Shown: piece after piece, positions 29,541-39,537 of the stretch
How the letters are laid out: each line of letters opens with the position of its first letter
Numbering within the stretch: position 1 is the first letter of the stretch
NCBI RefSeq assembly: GCF_000282315.2
Contig: NZ_AKJN02000006.1
Span: 1,426,001 to 1,490,000, forward strand
Direction: 5' to 3'
DNA from: Pseudomonas sp. GM41(2012)
Lineage (GTDB): Bacteria; Pseudomonadota; Gammaproteobacteria; Pseudomonadales; Pseudomonadaceae
Length of the DNA stretch: 64,000 nt
Program-made: the position numbers and the translations under genes
The notes under the pieces: generated by a model
Database searches by the model: none
Told to the model about the DNA's origin: nothing
Seen by the model: only the letters and a program-made list of their open reading frames with translations

Positions 29541-30212
29541 ATGCTGGAAGGACTGGGCCGTACACAGCAGGACCTGCTCAATGCGCTGCTGCACCATGCG
29601 GGCGGCATGAGCATTGACGAGTTGGCTGACCATCTTTCGGTGACACGCACCGCGGTTCGCCAGCATCTGGCGGCGCTGGAGCGTGACGCCTTGGTGCTGC
29701 GCGGCGAAACCCGGCCAACGGGCCGCCGTCCGGAGCAGCTGTATCGGCTCACCGACCATGCGCGGGAGCAGTTCCCTCGCCAATATCAGATGCTGGCCAG
29801 TGTGCTGATCGAGGAAGTGGCCGACATCATCGGCCCCGATGCCCTGGCTTCGCTGATGCGCAGCATGGGCCGTAAACTGGCCCAGGACCGCGAACCTCAG
29901 GTGGTTGACGAAGCCAGGATCGTGCAGCACATGAACCAGGCAGGATACGAAGCAGAGGTATTTTTTCGCTCGTCCGACGACAAGGAAATCGTCGCCCACA
30001 ACTGCGTCTTCCACCGCCTGGCCGCGGCCCACCCGGTGGTCTGCGAACTGGACCTGGCGTTGATCGGAGCGTTAGGCGGTGGTGAAGTCGATCACACGGA
30101 GTGCATGGTGCGCGGCGGAAATGTCTGTCGATTCAAACTGCGACCAACCGTAGAAAAGGCCAGCGAGCCTGGTGTTTCACCCAACTCGCCAAACCCCGCA
30201 CCGGACCGCTAA
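29541..30212 (+). CDS. SufR-like HTH regulator with four C-terminal cysteines
   Basis: A protein of 223 residues. The N-terminal winged helix is clear (GGMSIDELADHLSVTRTAVR, then QHLAALERDALV). The C-terminal half carries four cysteines at about 155, 168, 188 and 196 (NCVFHRL, VVCELDL, TECMVRG, NVCRFKL). This pattern resembles SufR-type repressors that hold an Fe-S cluster, so it may sense iron, oxygen or redox state. It lies between an exported His-rich protein (19 bp upstream) and a GFA-family gene (27 bp downstream), and two oxidative-damage genes follow. That fits a redox role, but the target is unknown. Confidence 0.8.
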   Translation: MLEGLGRTQQDLLNALLHHAGGMSIDELADHLSVTRTAVRQHLAALERDALVLRGETRPTGRRPEQLYRLTDHAREQFPRQYQMLASVLIEEVADIIGPDALASLMRSMGRKLAQDREPQVVDEARIVQHMNQAGYEAEVFFRSSDDKEIVAHNCVFHRLAAAHPVVCELDLALIGALGGGEVDHTECMVRGGNVCRFKLRPTVEKASEPGVSPNSPNPAPDR

Positions 30213-30239
30213 AGTGGCGCGACCGAGACTTGAGAAACG

Positions 30240-30647
30240 ATGAACATGGATGCACTTCACCAAGGAAGTTGCCTGTGCGGCGCAGTGAAATATCGGGTGG
30301 TTGCCGAGCTGAAAGCGGTTACCCATTGCCATTGCAGCCAATGCCGCAAGGGCCACGGGGCAGCGTTTGCGACGTATGCAACCGCACCCAGGTCTGCGAT
30401 CAAGATCATTGCGGGTGTCGAGTCGCTGAAAACCTTTAACTCGTCTGAAGGTGTCGCCCGACAGTTCTGTGGCGACTGCGGCTCTTCGCTGTTCTGGTCT
30501 GATTCCAAAAGTGAGTTTTCGGATTGGATGTCCGTGGCGATAGGCACGCTGGACACGCCGTTCCTGAGTGAAAAACAGAAACATGTGTGTGTTGCATCGA
30601 AAGCGCCGTGGTACGCAATCGAGGATCGGTGGCCGCGGACGGAGTGA
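30240..30647 (+). CDS. GFA/CENP-V family zinc protein
   Basis: A protein of 135 residues with the CENP-V/GFA zinc ligands: GSCLCGAVKYRV, HCHCSQCRKGHG and RQFCGDCGSSLFW. The family's prototype is Gfa, once reported as a glutathione-dependent formaldehyde-activating enzyme; most members have no proven activity. The start could be ATG 30240 or 30246. It is 27 bp from the regulator gene and probably co-transcribed. Confidence 0.88.
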   Translation: MNMDALHQGSCLCGAVKYRVVAELKAVTHCHCSQCRKGHGAAFATYATAPRSAIKIIAGVESLKTFNSSEGVARQFCGDCGSSLFWSDSKSEFSDWMSVAIGTLDTPFLSEKQKHVCVASKAPWYAIEDRWPRTE

Positions 30648-30725
30648 GCGCTTTCGGCCAAGAAGCGAAAGCACATGAGGTACATTGATACCGGACGCTA
30701 AATTCACTGATGGGAGGGACCGTAT

Positions 30726-31232
30726 ATGACGACGCGAACTGAAACTGCGATCCTGGCCGGCGGTTGCTTCTGGGGCATGCAGGATCTGCTAAGACGCTAT
30801 CCCGGCGTGCTCTCCACGCGGGTAGGCTACTCGGGCGGCGATGTACCCAACGCGACTTACCGCAACCATGGCACGCACGCGGAAGCGATCGAGATCGTGT
30901 TCGATCCGGACCAGATCAGCTATCGCCAGATCCTCGAGTTTTTCTTTCAGATCCACGACCCGACGACGAAAAATCGTCAGGGCAACGATGTGGGTATGAG
31001 CTATCGCTCTGCACTGTTCTATCTCAACGATGAGCAGAAGCAGGTGGCCGAGGATACGGTGGCCGACGCTGATGCATCTGGCTTGTGGCCCGACAAGGTC
31101 GTCACTGAAATCGTGCCCGCAGGCCCGTTCTGGGAAGCAGAACCAGAACATCAGGACTACCTCGAACACTATCCCAACGGTTACACCTGCCATTTCATTC
31201 GGCCAGACTGGAAGCTGCCCAAACGAGAGTGA
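30726..31232 (+). CDS. msrA: Peptide methionine sulfoxide reductase MsrA
   Basis: A 168-residue MsrA that reduces methionine-S-sulfoxide in proteins. The catalytic GGCFWG motif is at residues 12-17 (Cys14), followed by [23 protein letters not shown] and FFQIHDPTT. There are no C-terminal resolving cysteines of the E. coli type, so recycling may differ. It has its own promoter gap (78 bp). Pseudomonads usually also carry a longer MsrA, so this is probably the second one. Confidence 0.95.
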   Translation: MTTRTETAILAGGCFWGMQDLLRRYPGVLSTRVGYSGGDVPNATYRNHGTHAEAIEIVFDPDQISYRQILEFFFQIHDPTTKNRQGNDVGMSYRSALFYLNDEQKQVAEDTVADADASGLWPDKVVTEIVPAGPFWEAEPEHQDYLEHYPNGYTCHFIRPDWKLPKRE

Positions 31233-31438
31233 TGGTACGGCGCATCTGTGAAGGGTCAGGAAGCAAGGTGATTTGTATCACTCTGTATGTTCGCGGGCGA
31301 TCTTACACAGCGATACACAATCGCCGGATCAGGACACATACGCATTACATGAAGGTGAAAAAGTGGGTGGCGTCGCACACCTGGCGTTCTTCGATGAACC
31401 CAGGCTAAAGAGCCCAACACCCCAGCAGGAACCACCTC

Positions 31439-31858
31439 ATGATCAATGAAATCGATACCGTGCTTTACACCGGCAAGACCCACACGACCGGAGGCCGTAA
31501 CGGCGAGGCGCGAAGCGACGATGGACGTTTGGACATCAAGCTTTCCGCGCCTGGCTCGTCAGGGAGTGGCACCAATCCCGAACAGCTGCTGGCTGCAGGT
31601 TGGTCGGCCTGTTTTATCGGTGCAATGAGTAAGGCGGCTGTCGCGTTGAAGGTGACTCTGCCGAGCGATGTTGCCGTCGATGCCGAAGTGGACCTGGGCA
31701 AGACCGAAGACGCCTTTTTCCTCCAGGCGCGCCTCAATGTCAGCCTTCCGGGTCTGGACCCTGTTGTCGCGCGGGCGGTGGTGGATGGTGCCCACCAGCG
31801 GTGCCCGTACTCGAAGGCTACCCGTGGCAACATCGACGTCACGATTAATCTGGTTTGA
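31439..31858 (+). CDS. ohr: Organic hydroperoxide resistance protein Ohr
   Basis: A protein of 139 residues of the OsmC/Ohr family with both catalytic cysteines: GWSACFIGA (Cys58) and HQRCPYSKATRGN (Cys122). It reduces organic peroxides using lipoylated proteins. Ohr genes are usually repressed by OhrR; no OhrR gene is next to it and I cannot see a clear OhrR palindrome in 31233-31438. It lies downstream of MsrA, in a group of oxidative-stress genes. A long composite repeat starts only about 10 bp after the stop. Confidence 0.92.
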   Translation: MINEIDTVLYTGKTHTTGGRNGEARSDDGRLDIKLSAPGSSGSGTNPEQLLAAGWSACFIGAMSKAAVALKVTLPSDVAVDAEVDLGKTEDAFFLQARLNVSLPGLDPVVARAVVDGAHQRCPYSKATRGNIDVTINLV

Positions 31859-31867
31859 TCGAAACAC

Positions 31868-32726
31868 CTCGTGCGGCCTGACGCTGTCACTTAAGGTCGG
31901 GGGGCATATCCGTTTCTGCGGTGATGGCTGCTGGCGGTTTCGCTCTTACAGCGAGTCACTTGGAAAAGCCCCAAGTAACCAAGGGCTCTTGCCCCTGGCG
32001 TACGGCCCTTCGCTTAGGCTCAGGGTTCCCTCGCTCCGGTCCTGCTCCGTGGGCCCGCCGCCATCGGCCATCCATGGCCGGGGGCGGCTACCACGGCATC
32101 CTTGCCGCGGTGCCCACTGCGCAGAACCTGCGCTCGGCCTCTCGATGGGGCGGTGCATCAAGATCAAAAGCTGCAGGCGAGCTAACGCTCGGCCTGTTGA
32201 GTGGTGAGAAGCAAAAGCTGTACACCGATCTGCTTTATGTGGGAGCGGGCTTGCTCGCGAAGGGGTCGTGTCAGTCGACATCAAAGGTGGATGCGAGTCC
32301 GCCTTCGCGAGCAGGCTCGCTCCCACAGTTGGAATTTTGCCGGGCACGGGATTGGGGGGGGCTCCGTCGATGAACTACGGGAGCGGGCTCGAAGGATAGG
32401 CCGGCCCGTAGGCCGCCTCGCTTTTGCTTTTGATCTTCTTGCCCCGTCGGAAGGCCGAGCGCAGGTTCTGCGCAGTGGGCACCGCGGCAAGGATGCCGCG
32501 GTAGCCGCCCCCGGCCATGGATGGCCGATGGCGGCGGGCCCACGGAGCAGGACCGGAGCGAGGGAACCCTGAGCCTAAGCGAAGGGCCGTACGCCAGGGG
32601 CAAGAGTCCTTGGTTACTTGGGGCTTTTCCAAGTGACTCGCTGTAAGAGCGAAACCGCCAGCCGCCGTGACCGCAGAAACGGATATGTACCCCGATCTTA
32701 AGTAAACAGCATTACCCGTGCGGCCA
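31868..32726. repeat. Composite inverted-repeat element, copy 1
   Basis: Two arms of about 250-300 bp in opposite orientation (31891-32140 and 32394-32701) are nearly identical. They share the run TTACAGCGAGTCACTTGGAA on the left and its reverse complement on the right, as well as GGCCCGCCGCCATCGGCCAT and its complement. Between them is a REP pair. The outer ends are imperfect inverted copies of AAGTGAACAGCATTAC-like sequence (31878-31894 and 32699-32715). The whole block is bounded by Ohr and TctA and contains no convincing gene: the open frames read through the repeat in both directions and lack ribosome sites. It looks like a non-autonomous transposon or a large folding element. Confidence 0.8.
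32238..32327. repeat. REP pair inside composite element copy 1
   Basis: GTGGGAGCGGGCTTGCTCGC (from 32239) faces GCCTTCGCGAGCAGGCTCGC (32301-32320, then TCCCAC). These are the standard Pseudomonas REP arms with a spacer of about 40 bp, as after ilvD. Confidence 0.85.
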
Positions 32727-32758
32727 GCCTACCCAGCAGGCTGCACTGGCCACTGCCC

Positions 32759-34267
32759 TCAATCGTCCTCATGCAACTTGATACCGCGAGCATGAAGCAG
32801 ATGCGGAACCACCAGCACCAGCAGCGTCAGCGCGAGGAACGCGGCCGATATCGGTTGCGTCACAAACACCAGCCAGTCGCCCTCGCTGATGGACAACGCA
32901 TTGCGCAGCTGCTTTTCAGCCATCGGCCCCAGCAGCATGCCGACGATCACGGGGGCGACGGGAAAATCGAAACGACGCATCAGCACCCCGCCCCAACCAA
33001 TTGCCAACATCAGCATAAGATCGAAGGAAGAGTGACGCATGCCGTACACGCCGATGGTGGCAAACACCAAAATGCCGGCGTTCAGATACGGGCGGGGAAT
33101 CTGCAGAAGCTTGACCCACAGGCCCACCAACGGAAGATTCAACACCAGCAGAATTACGTTGCCGACATACAGCGAGGCCACCAGGGTCCAGACCAATTCT
33201 CCCGACGTCTGAAAGAGCATCGGCCCCGGCTGCAGGTTGTAGTTCTGGAACGCGGCCAACAGAATCGCCGCCGTGGCGGACGTCGGAATGCCGAGCGTCA
33301 GCAGTGGCACCAAAGAACCCGTCGCACTCGCGTTGTTGGCCGCCTCGGGACCGGCAACCCCCTCGATCGCCCCCTCGCCCTTGCTGCCCGCAAACTCTTT
33401 CGGGTACTTGCTCAGTTTGCGTTCCGCCGAATAGGACAGGAACGTCGGAATTTCCGCGCCCCCGGCCGGAATCGACCCGAATGGAAAACCGATCAACGTG
33501 CCCCGTAGCCACGCGGGCACCGAGCGTTTCCAGTCAGAGCGCGTCATCCACAACGAGGTCAAACGGTGCCGACCGGACGCTTCTTCTTTCTGATAAAGCA
33601 GGCTGTACAACGCCTCACCCACGGCAAACAAACCGACCGCCACGAGCACGACTTCGATGCCATCGACCAACTCCGGCACCGCCAAGGTGTAGCGGGCAAT
33701 GCCCGAGGTCGAGTCCAGGCCGATCAAGCCGATGGTCAGCCCAACGCCTAGCGAGGCAAAACCGCGCAGCATCGAAGCGCCGAGTACCGCAGACACCGTC
33801 GTGAAGGACAGCACCAGAATCGCGAAATACTCCGCAGGACCAAACTTGAGCGCCAACGTGGCAACAATCGGGGCAAACAATGTCAGCAACACCGTCGCGA
33901 TGGTGCCAGCAACGAATGAGCCAATCGCGGCGGTGGCCAGGGCCGGTCCTGCCCGGCCGTTGCGCGCCATGAGATTGCCTTCCAGGGCCGTGACCATGGA
34001 GGACGATTCACCGGGCGTATTGAGCAGGATGGAAGTGGTCGAGCCGCCAAACTGCGCGCCGTAATAGATACCGGCGAACATGATCAAGGCGCCCGTAGGG
34101 TCGACCTTGGCGGTAATCGGCAGCAGCAGCGCCACCGTCAGCGCCGGCCCAATACCCGGCAAGACACCAATGGCGGTGCCGAGCAAACAGCCGATAAAGC
34201 CCCACATCAAATTAATCGGTGTCAGCGCAGCGGAAAAACCAATGGCCAGGTTCGCGAGAGTTTCCAC
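32759..34267 (-). CDS. Tripartite tricarboxylate transporter large membrane subunit TctA
   Basis: A 502-residue, highly hydrophobic protein with about 12 membrane segments and TctA motifs: [55 protein letters not shown] and [20 protein letters not shown]. It forms the transport channel of a TTT system driven by ion gradients. It lies downstream of tctB on the same strand (order tctC, tctB, tctA). Citrate or another carboxylate is the typical substrate; this cannot be fixed from sequence. No TctDE two-component genes are seen nearby. Confidence 0.95.
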   Translation of the reverse strand: METLANLAIGFSAALTPINLMWGFIGCLLGTAIGVLPGIGPALTVALLLPITAKVDPTGALIMFAGIYYGAQFGGSTTSILLNTPGESSSMVTALEGNLMARNGRAGPALATAAIGSFVAGTIATVLLTLFAPIVATLALKFGPAEYFAILVLSFTTVSAVLGASMLRGFASLGVGLTIGLIGLDSTSGIARYTLAVPELVDGIEVVLVAVGLFAVGEALYSLLYQKEEASGRHRLTSLWMTRSDWKRSVPAWLRGTLIGFPFGSIPAGGAEIPTFLSYSAERKLSKYPKEFAGSKGEGAIEGVAGPEAANNASATGSLVPLLTLGIPTSATAAILLAAFQNYNLQPGPMLFQTSGELVWTLVASLYVGNVILLVLNLPLVGLWVKLLQIPRPYLNAGILVFATIGVYGMRHSSFDLMLMLAIGWGGVLMRRFDFPVAPVIVGMLLGPMAEKQLRNALSISEGDWLVFVTQPISAAFLALTLLVLVVPHLLHARGIKLHEDD

Positions 34268-34291
34268 CTTGTTTACCTCCTTCGGCCCGGG

Positions 34292-34786
34292 TCAGATCCA
34301 GGCGTTGACAAGGGGCGGCAGGGAAACCCCTAGCCCGGCGTTGAACAGCCAGTAAATCGGCAGGGTCAAAGCAATACCGATGGCGAGGTCCTTCACCGGC
34401 CGACGACTGCCAAAACCCCGTGCCGAACAGGCGAACAGCAGCCCGGCGGCCAATACAAAACCGATGAGGTTAATCAGCACGGCCACCCCCACAAGTCCCG
34501 CCGTCACCCAGGCTGCGCCGGATTTTCCGCCGGGCAGCACTTGGGCAGCTTCGTCGCTGTGGTCTGCCAACTCGCGGAAACCACCGGTAGCGGCCTGATA
34601 ACACAGCAACAGACCGACGACGCCCAGGAACACCGCGACGGCGTACGGATAGACGTGGGCCCCCAGGATGACGAACCCCATCTCGGGAGGAAACCGGAAT
34701 GCGCCCACCGCCAACACGGCGCTGATGGCGATCACTCCGATGCCGATCGCCAGTTGTACCGGCACGATTGCGCGAGGCTGAGTCAT
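34292..34786 (-). CDS. Tripartite tricarboxylate transporter small subunit TctB
   Basis: A protein of 164 residues with four membrane segments and the TctB pattern of a conserved central loop and C-terminal hydrophobic pair (GFVLAAGLLFACSARGFGSR, then LAIGIALTLPIYWLF). It overlaps the binding-protein gene by 4 bp (ATGA) and lies 24 bp before tctA, so the three form one operon. Confidence 0.9.
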   Translation of the reverse strand: MTQPRAIVPVQLAIGIGVIAISAVLAVGAFRFPPEMGFVILGAHVYPYAVAVFLGVVGLLLCYQAATGGFRELADHSDEAAQVLPGGKSGAAWVTAGLVGVAVLINLIGFVLAAGLLFACSARGFGSRRPVKDLAIGIALTLPIYWLFNAGLGVSLPPLVNAWI

Positions 34787-35754
34787 TTCGAAACCAGTCC
34801 GACCTCGACCAGCATCGCCCGGAGCCGTACATGCTCTTCGTCGACGAATTTGCCGAACTCATCGCCGGTCAGGACGTTGGGTGACCATTTGTTGGTCTCG
34901 ATATTGTCTTTCCAGACTTTGCTGTTGGTGGCGGCCACGACGGCGTCGGTCACTTCTTTGCGCTGCTCGGGCGTGAGGTTCGCGGCACCGTAAACGCCCC
35001 GCCAATTGCCGATGGTCACGTCGTAGCCTTTCTCTTTGAGGGTCGGCGCATCGATGCCTTCGATACGTTCGGGCGAGCCGATGGCGAGTACTCGGAACTG
35101 GCCGTTTCTGATGTATTGGCCCAGCTCGGCATAACCGCCGGTGATCACCTTGATCTGCCCACCCAAAGCCTGAGCAACGACCTCACCCCCGCCCGCGAAG
35201 GCGACGTAATTCACCTTGTTGACCGGGACACCCATTTTCGCGGCCAACTCGGCTATGCCGATGTGATCGATCGACCCCTTGGAGCCACCGCCCCAGGAGA
35301 TACTGGTCGGCTTGTCCTTGAAGACTTTCAGCAAGTCCTCCAGGGTTTTGAATTCAGACTCCTTGCGCACGGCAATCACGTTGTATTCGGTAAACAGCCG
35401 GGCAATCGGCGTTACGTCCTTCAAGGTGATTTGCGGTTTGTTCTGTTCAATGGCAGTGACCATGATCGCGCCGACAACCAGCAGCGCATTCGGATCGCCC
35501 TTGGTGCTGTTGGCGAACTGCGCCAGCCCCAACGTCCCCCCTGCTCCGCCCTTGTTCTCGAAGGTGGTGGATTTGGCCGTGTTGGCCTCGATCAAGGCTT
35601 TGCCCAGAACCCTGGCGGTCTGGTCATAGCCGCCACCCACAGAACCCGGGGCCATGAACTTGACGGTGTCCAGCGCAAAGGCCGGTGTCGCGAGTGCGGC
35701 AGCGGTCATTCCCACTGCCATGTAGCGGCTGAATCGACTAAACAAAGCGAACAT
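34783..35754 (-). CDS. Tripartite tricarboxylate transporter binding protein TctC (Bug family)
   Basis: An exported binding protein of 323 residues. The signal peptide is MFALFSRFSRYMAVGMTAAA, cleaved near TPAFA. The mature part has Bug-family landmarks: VKFMAPGSVGGGYDQTARVL, then ENKGGAGGTLGLAQFANS and a VNYVAFAGGGEVVAQALGGQ segment. It binds a carboxylate in the periplasm. The ATG at 35752-35754 follows GGGAG; an upstream extension to 35826 gives no signal peptide and is rejected. First gene of the operon. I see no gene in 35755-36026, which should hold its promoter. Confidence 0.93.
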   Translation of the reverse strand: MFALFSRFSRYMAVGMTAAALATPAFALDTVKFMAPGSVGGGYDQTARVLGKALIEANTAKSTTFENKGGAGGTLGLAQFANSTKGDPNALLVVGAIMVTAIEQNKPQITLKDVTPIARLFTEYNVIAVRKESEFKTLEDLLKVFKDKPTSISWGGGSKGSIDHIGIAELAAKMGVPVNKVNYVAFAGGGEVVAQALGGQIKVITGGYAELGQYIRNGQFRVLAIGSPERIEGIDAPTLKEKGYDVTIGNWRGVYGAANLTPEQRKEVTDAVVAATNSKVWKDNIETNKWSPNVLTGDEFGKFVDEEHVRLRAMLVEVGLVSK

Positions 35755-36026
35755 GCGTTTTCTCCCGAGACTTTTTGTTTTTATGGGCACCCGTTGAACA
35801 TCGATCAGGGAGCAAACCCTGATCAATGAATATCCATCTCGGGATAAGCGTAGGCCATGGTTAGGGCGATGACATGCTACGAAGAATCTCTTGGAATAAG
35901 ACTAATGCCAATCAGCTAAGCAATTTCAGCTGCTACAGATTGCATTGCGGGTTAACTGACTGACATTAGGCCTGCACTCCTGAGGGGCGCCTGATGTGAC
36001 GCACCCCAAGGATCGTGCCGATGTTG

Positions 36027-37115
36027 TTATGTATTGGTTTTCAACTTGGTCCACAGGCGGGTCGTCAACCGAGCGATGGCCGCGGGGAGTTCCTCTACGG
36101 TAAACAACTTGTCCAGCACACCTGTCGGCGGGTAAATCGCCAGGTCCTGCTTCACCGCCGGAACAACATACTGATCCGCCGCCAGATTGGGGTTGGCGTA
36201 ATGGATGCTGTTGCTGATGTTGGCAATGACCTGCGGTGTCAGCAGGTAGTTCATGTAGGCGTAGCCATTCTTCTCGTGCGGCGCGCTCTTGGGCATGACC
36301 ACCATGTCGAACCACAGCGTCGAGCCTTCGTCAGGGATCGAATAGGCGATGTCGATGCCGTTGTTGGCTTCCTTGGCGCTGGCGGCCGCCTGCACGATGT
36401 CGCCATTGAAACCGATCACCGCGCAGACATTGCCGTTCGCCAGGTCGCTGATGTATTTGGAGGCGTGGAAATACTGGACGTAAGGCCTGATCTTGAGCAG
36501 CGCCTGCTCGGCTTTTTTGTAATCCGCCGGCTCGTGGCTATGCGGCGGCAGCCCCAGGTAATTCAGGGTGATCGGCAGGATCTGCGTAGGGTTATCGATA
36601 ATCGCCACGCCGCACTGGCTCAGCTTCTTGATGTTGTTTTCATCAAAAAACAGATTCCAGGAATGGGTGACATCGGTGTTGCCGAAGATCGCCTTGATCT
36701 TCTCGACGTTGTAGCCGATACCCGCCGTGCCCCACATGTACGGATAACCGTACTGGTTGCCCGGATCATTGACTTCGAGTTTTTTCATCAACGCCGGATC
36801 AAGGTTTTTCCAGTTGGGCAGCTGGCTTTTATCGAGTTTCTGCACCGCCCCGGCTTTGATCAATCGGGACAGAAAATGGTTTGAAGGGCTCACCACGTCA
36901 TAGCCGGTGTTGCCGGTCATCAGTTTGGATTCGAGCACTTCGTTGCTGTCGTGAATGTCGTACGTCGCCTTGATCCCCGTTTCCTTGGTGAACGTGGTCA
37001 AGGTGTCGTCGGCGATGTAACCGTTCCAGTTTGAAATATTGACGACTTCGTCAGCGTAAGTGGCTGCCGACAACGTCGCCAGCACGACCATCAGGGAAAT
37101 GTTGTTGACGCGCAT
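36027..37115 (-). CDS. Polyamine-binding periplasmic protein (PotF/SpuD-like)
   Basis: A 362-residue exported protein (signal peptide MRVNNISLMVVLATLSAATY, cleavage near ADE). It has the PotF-type start VVNISNWNGYIADDTLTTFT and GNTGYDVVSPSNHFL, and ends with a family-typical KLKTN tail. It binds putrescine, spermidine or a related amine for an ABC system. No permease or ATPase genes are adjacent, so it either uses components encoded elsewhere or has a different role. The FAD amine oxidoreductase gene lies 51 bp upstream, probably in the same operon. Confidence 0.9.
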   Translation of the reverse strand: MRVNNISLMVVLATLSAATYADEVVNISNWNGYIADDTLTTFTKETGIKATYDIHDSNEVLESKLMTGNTGYDVVSPSNHFLSRLIKAGAVQKLDKSQLPNWKNLDPALMKKLEVNDPGNQYGYPYMWGTAGIGYNVEKIKAIFGNTDVTHSWNLFFDENNIKKLSQCGVAIIDNPTQILPITLNYLGLPPHSHEPADYKKAEQALLKIRPYVQYFHASKYISDLANGNVCAVIGFNGDIVQAAASAKEANNGIDIAYSIPDEGSTLWFDMVVMPKSAPHEKNGYAYMNYLLTPQVIANISNSIHYANPNLAADQYVVPAVKQDLAIYPPTGVLDKLFTVEELPAAIARLTTRLWTKLKTNT

Positions 37116-37166
37116 GTTCAATCACCGTGTGTTTGATGAGTTTTTATTTTTTGATCGCCGGATGTT

Positions 37167-38468
37167 CTAGATTTCTGTTTTGGCCCTGACCGCCTCCACA
37201 CGCATTCGAAGCATGGCACCGATATCGAGCAAGGGGCGCGGCGGCAGCCAGCCCGGCTGGGCCCTGCGCATCACAGATTCGAGGATGGGCGAGCTGTCAC
37301 CCGATGCCAGTTCAACGAGCAAGCGTCCCCAGAGGGTGCCGCGTGCGACGCCCGAACCATTGCAGCCGGCCACCGCAAACACACCTTCGTCGACCTTGGC
37401 GAAATACGGTTGCCCGGTGCGCGAAGCGCTCAAGTGTCCGGTCCAGGTGTATTGAATGTCCTGCTCGCTCAAGAACGGGAAGCGTCGTTGCAAGCCGAGC
37501 ACATGGTGTTTGCGACGGTGCAGCAGCTCACTGTCGGATAAATCCCGAGAACGGTATTCCGCCGTATTGCGGATCATCACGCGGCGGTCCGGAGTCAGTC
37601 GCACCGTGGCGCCCAGTGGCCGGGTGGACAGCACGCCCCAAGGCTCAACCGCGCCGATGGACTTGAACTCGGCGTCGCTGAGCGGCCGTGTCAGGCTGGC
37701 GCTGAGTTCCATCGGGAACGTCCCGCTGTCCTCTATTCCGGAGCGCGGAATGAACGCGTTCAGGCACACCAGGACTTGCCTGGCCTCGATGCTTCCATCG
37801 GTGCCATTGGCGCGAATACGCCCTTTGCCTAAACGCTCCAGGCCGGTGATGTCGGTGTTCTCAAACAGGGTCACGTTGGCCGGCAGCGTATCCAGCAGGC
37901 CCTTCACGTATTTCGCCGGTTGCAGCAGTGCGTTGCCATTGCCGCACCAGATCGCGGCCTGGTAATGCGCGGTGCCCAGTTGTTTGCTCAGCGGTTCACC
38001 TTCCAGGAAATGCGCAGAGGCGCCCACAGCGCGTAGCGTTGCCAATTTGGCCGCGACATCGGTCAACTTGCCGGGATCGTTGACGGCGAAAAAGTAGCCC
38101 GATTCCCTGAATTCACATTCGATGCCCAGACGCGCGATGCGCTGGCGCACTTCGTCACTGGCGGCACGGGAAATCGAGGTATCGACTTCAAAACCGGCAA
38201 ACCCCGGGTTGCCGATCAGCTCATCCTTCGCCGGATGTTCATGTCCCACCACGAAGCCCGAATTGCGCGCCGAGGCGCCCTGCGCGGCCCGCTGTCTGTC
38301 GACAATCACGATCCGCGCCTGAGGGTGCATTTCAGCAAGGGTGTGAGCGGCGCACAGCCCGGTGATACCGGCACCGACAATCAGCCAATCGGCTTTTTGC
38401 GTGCCTTTGAGAGCATCGCGAGCGGGAGAACTCCCCGCCTGCGCAATCCAGCCACATACATTGGTCAT
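37167..38468 (-). CDS. FAD-dependent amine/amino-acid oxidoreductase (DadA/PuuB family)
   Basis: A protein of 433 residues with an N-terminal Rossmann motif (ADWLIVGAGITGLCAAHTLA), GASARNSGFVVGHEHPA and a C-terminal FAD contact (VFAVAGCNGSGVARGTLWGR). These place it with gamma-glutamylputrescine oxidase (PuuB)-like members of the DAO family. It is upstream of a polyamine-binding protein and divergent from a LysR regulator, which supports a polyamine or amino-acid catabolic role. The exact substrate is not proven. No PuuA-type ligase is in the window. Confidence 0.9.
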   Translation of the reverse strand: MTNVCGWIAQAGSSPARDALKGTQKADWLIVGAGITGLCAAHTLAEMHPQARIVIVDRQRAAQGASARNSGFVVGHEHPAKDELIGNPGFAGFEVDTSISRAASDEVRQRIARLGIECEFRESGYFFAVNDPGKLTDVAAKLATLRAVGASAHFLEGEPLSKQLGTAHYQAAIWCGNGNALLQPAKYVKGLLDTLPANVTLFENTDITGLERLGKGRIRANGTDGSIEARQVLVCLNAFIPRSGIEDSGTFPMELSASLTRPLSDAEFKSIGAVEPWGVLSTRPLGATVRLTPDRRVMIRNTAEYRSRDLSDSELLHRRKHHVLGLQRRFPFLSEQDIQYTWTGHLSASRTGQPYFAKVDEGVFAVAGCNGSGVARGTLWGRLLVELASGDSSPILESVMRRAQPGWLPPRPLLDIGAMLRMRVEAVRAKTEI

Positions 38469-38617
38469 GCATCACCTCGTCTGCCTGTCGTTCTGCAAGC
38501 ACCGCACATGACGTCATCGCATGAGTATTTCCGGCCGGCGCTGGCTAGAGCTAGAATCTATAAGGCCTGTAGTGATACAACCAACGTTATAAAATCATCG
38601 AGCCATTCAAAAAACGC

Positions 38618-39520
38618 ATGGATAAAATTCACCACGTTCCTTCTCTCCAGGCCTTGCAGGCGCTGGTCGAGGTCGCAGGCTCGGGCAGCTTCACGCAAGC
38701 GGCGCAAAAGCTGTGCCTGACCCAAAGCGCAGTGAGCCGAAAAATCCAGCAGTTGGAGAGCCACTTCGACTTGCCGATGTTCGTGAGGAATAGCCGCAGT
38801 GTTCGACTGACACCGGAAGGCGAACAGGTGCTTGCGACCGCCCGAAGTATCCTGGCGCAACTGAAAACCCTTGAAGATCGGCTGACACCGCAAAAACGAC
38901 CCTTCCGCATACGCATGCATGTGTCGCTGGCGGTTCGATGGTTGCTGCCAAAGTTGAGCGAGTTCTATCGAAGTCATCCGCAGGTTTCGCTGTCGATCGA
39001 AACCGTGGCCACGGAAGTGGTGGAGCCGGCCATCGACAGCGATGCCTACATCCTCTATCTGCCCGAGCCGTCCCGCGATCCTGACTGCCTGACGTTGTTC
39101 GAAGAGGCGCTGGTGCCGGTGTGCGCCCCAGGCTTGGGCAGCACGACCCAGACGTTGAAATCGGTGGCCGATCTCGTGCGTTTCCCGCTGTTGCATCGCT
39201 CGGCGGACAAGCATGACTGGGTCCAGTGGCTGCACGCCAATGGTGGCCAGTCACTCGAGGACTATCGCCATATCCCCTTCAACCTCGACGAGTTGGCGCT
39301 TGATGCGGCGGCGCGAGGGCTGGGCGTCGCCATGACTGACCTGACCCTGGCAGGAGAATCAATCGAACGCGGCGTGCTCGTCGTTCCGTTCGGCCATCCC
39401 TTGAAGACCCGCGGCATTTACGCCTTGAACCTGCAACCTTCCGCCGCCGCTCATCCAGCCTGCTCGCTGATCATGCAGTGGTTTGCCCAACAGGCCGAAC
39501 AGCCGGCAGGCGACGTTTGA
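38618..39520 (+). CDS. LysR-family regulator (GcvA-like)
   Basis: A protein of 300 residues. The N-terminal HTH is readable (SGSFTQAAQKLCLTQSAVSR and KIQQLESHFDLPMFVRN). The C-terminal effector domain has the GcvA-subgroup feature VPVCAPGL, and ends with an alternative helix. It is divergent from the oxidoreductase and polyamine-binding genes, with about 150 bp between, the classic arrangement for LysR control of that operon. Inducer unknown. Confidence 0.93.
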   Translation: MDKIHHVPSLQALQALVEVAGSGSFTQAAQKLCLTQSAVSRKIQQLESHFDLPMFVRNSRSVRLTPEGEQVLATARSILAQLKTLEDRLTPQKRPFRIRMHVSLAVRWLLPKLSEFYRSHPQVSLSIETVATEVVEPAIDSDAYILYLPEPSRDPDCLTLFEEALVPVCAPGLGSTTQTLKSVADLVRFPLLHRSADKHDWVQWLHANGGQSLEDYRHIPFNLDELALDAAARGLGVAMTDLTLAGESIERGVLVVPFGHPLKTRGIYALNLQPSAAAHPACSLIMQWFAQQAEQPAGDV

Positions 39521-39537
39521 CCACCCGGGATTGACCA

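Noticed and set aside
31865..32700. Several open frames of 69-179 codons inside the composite repeat, in both directions
   Set aside because: They are mirror translations of the two repeat arms, have no ribosome sites and no known domains; the same sequences recur at 41.5-42.1 kb.
35755..35826. Upstream extension of the TctC gene
   Set aside because: It would bury the signal peptide; the internal ATG has a good ribosome site.
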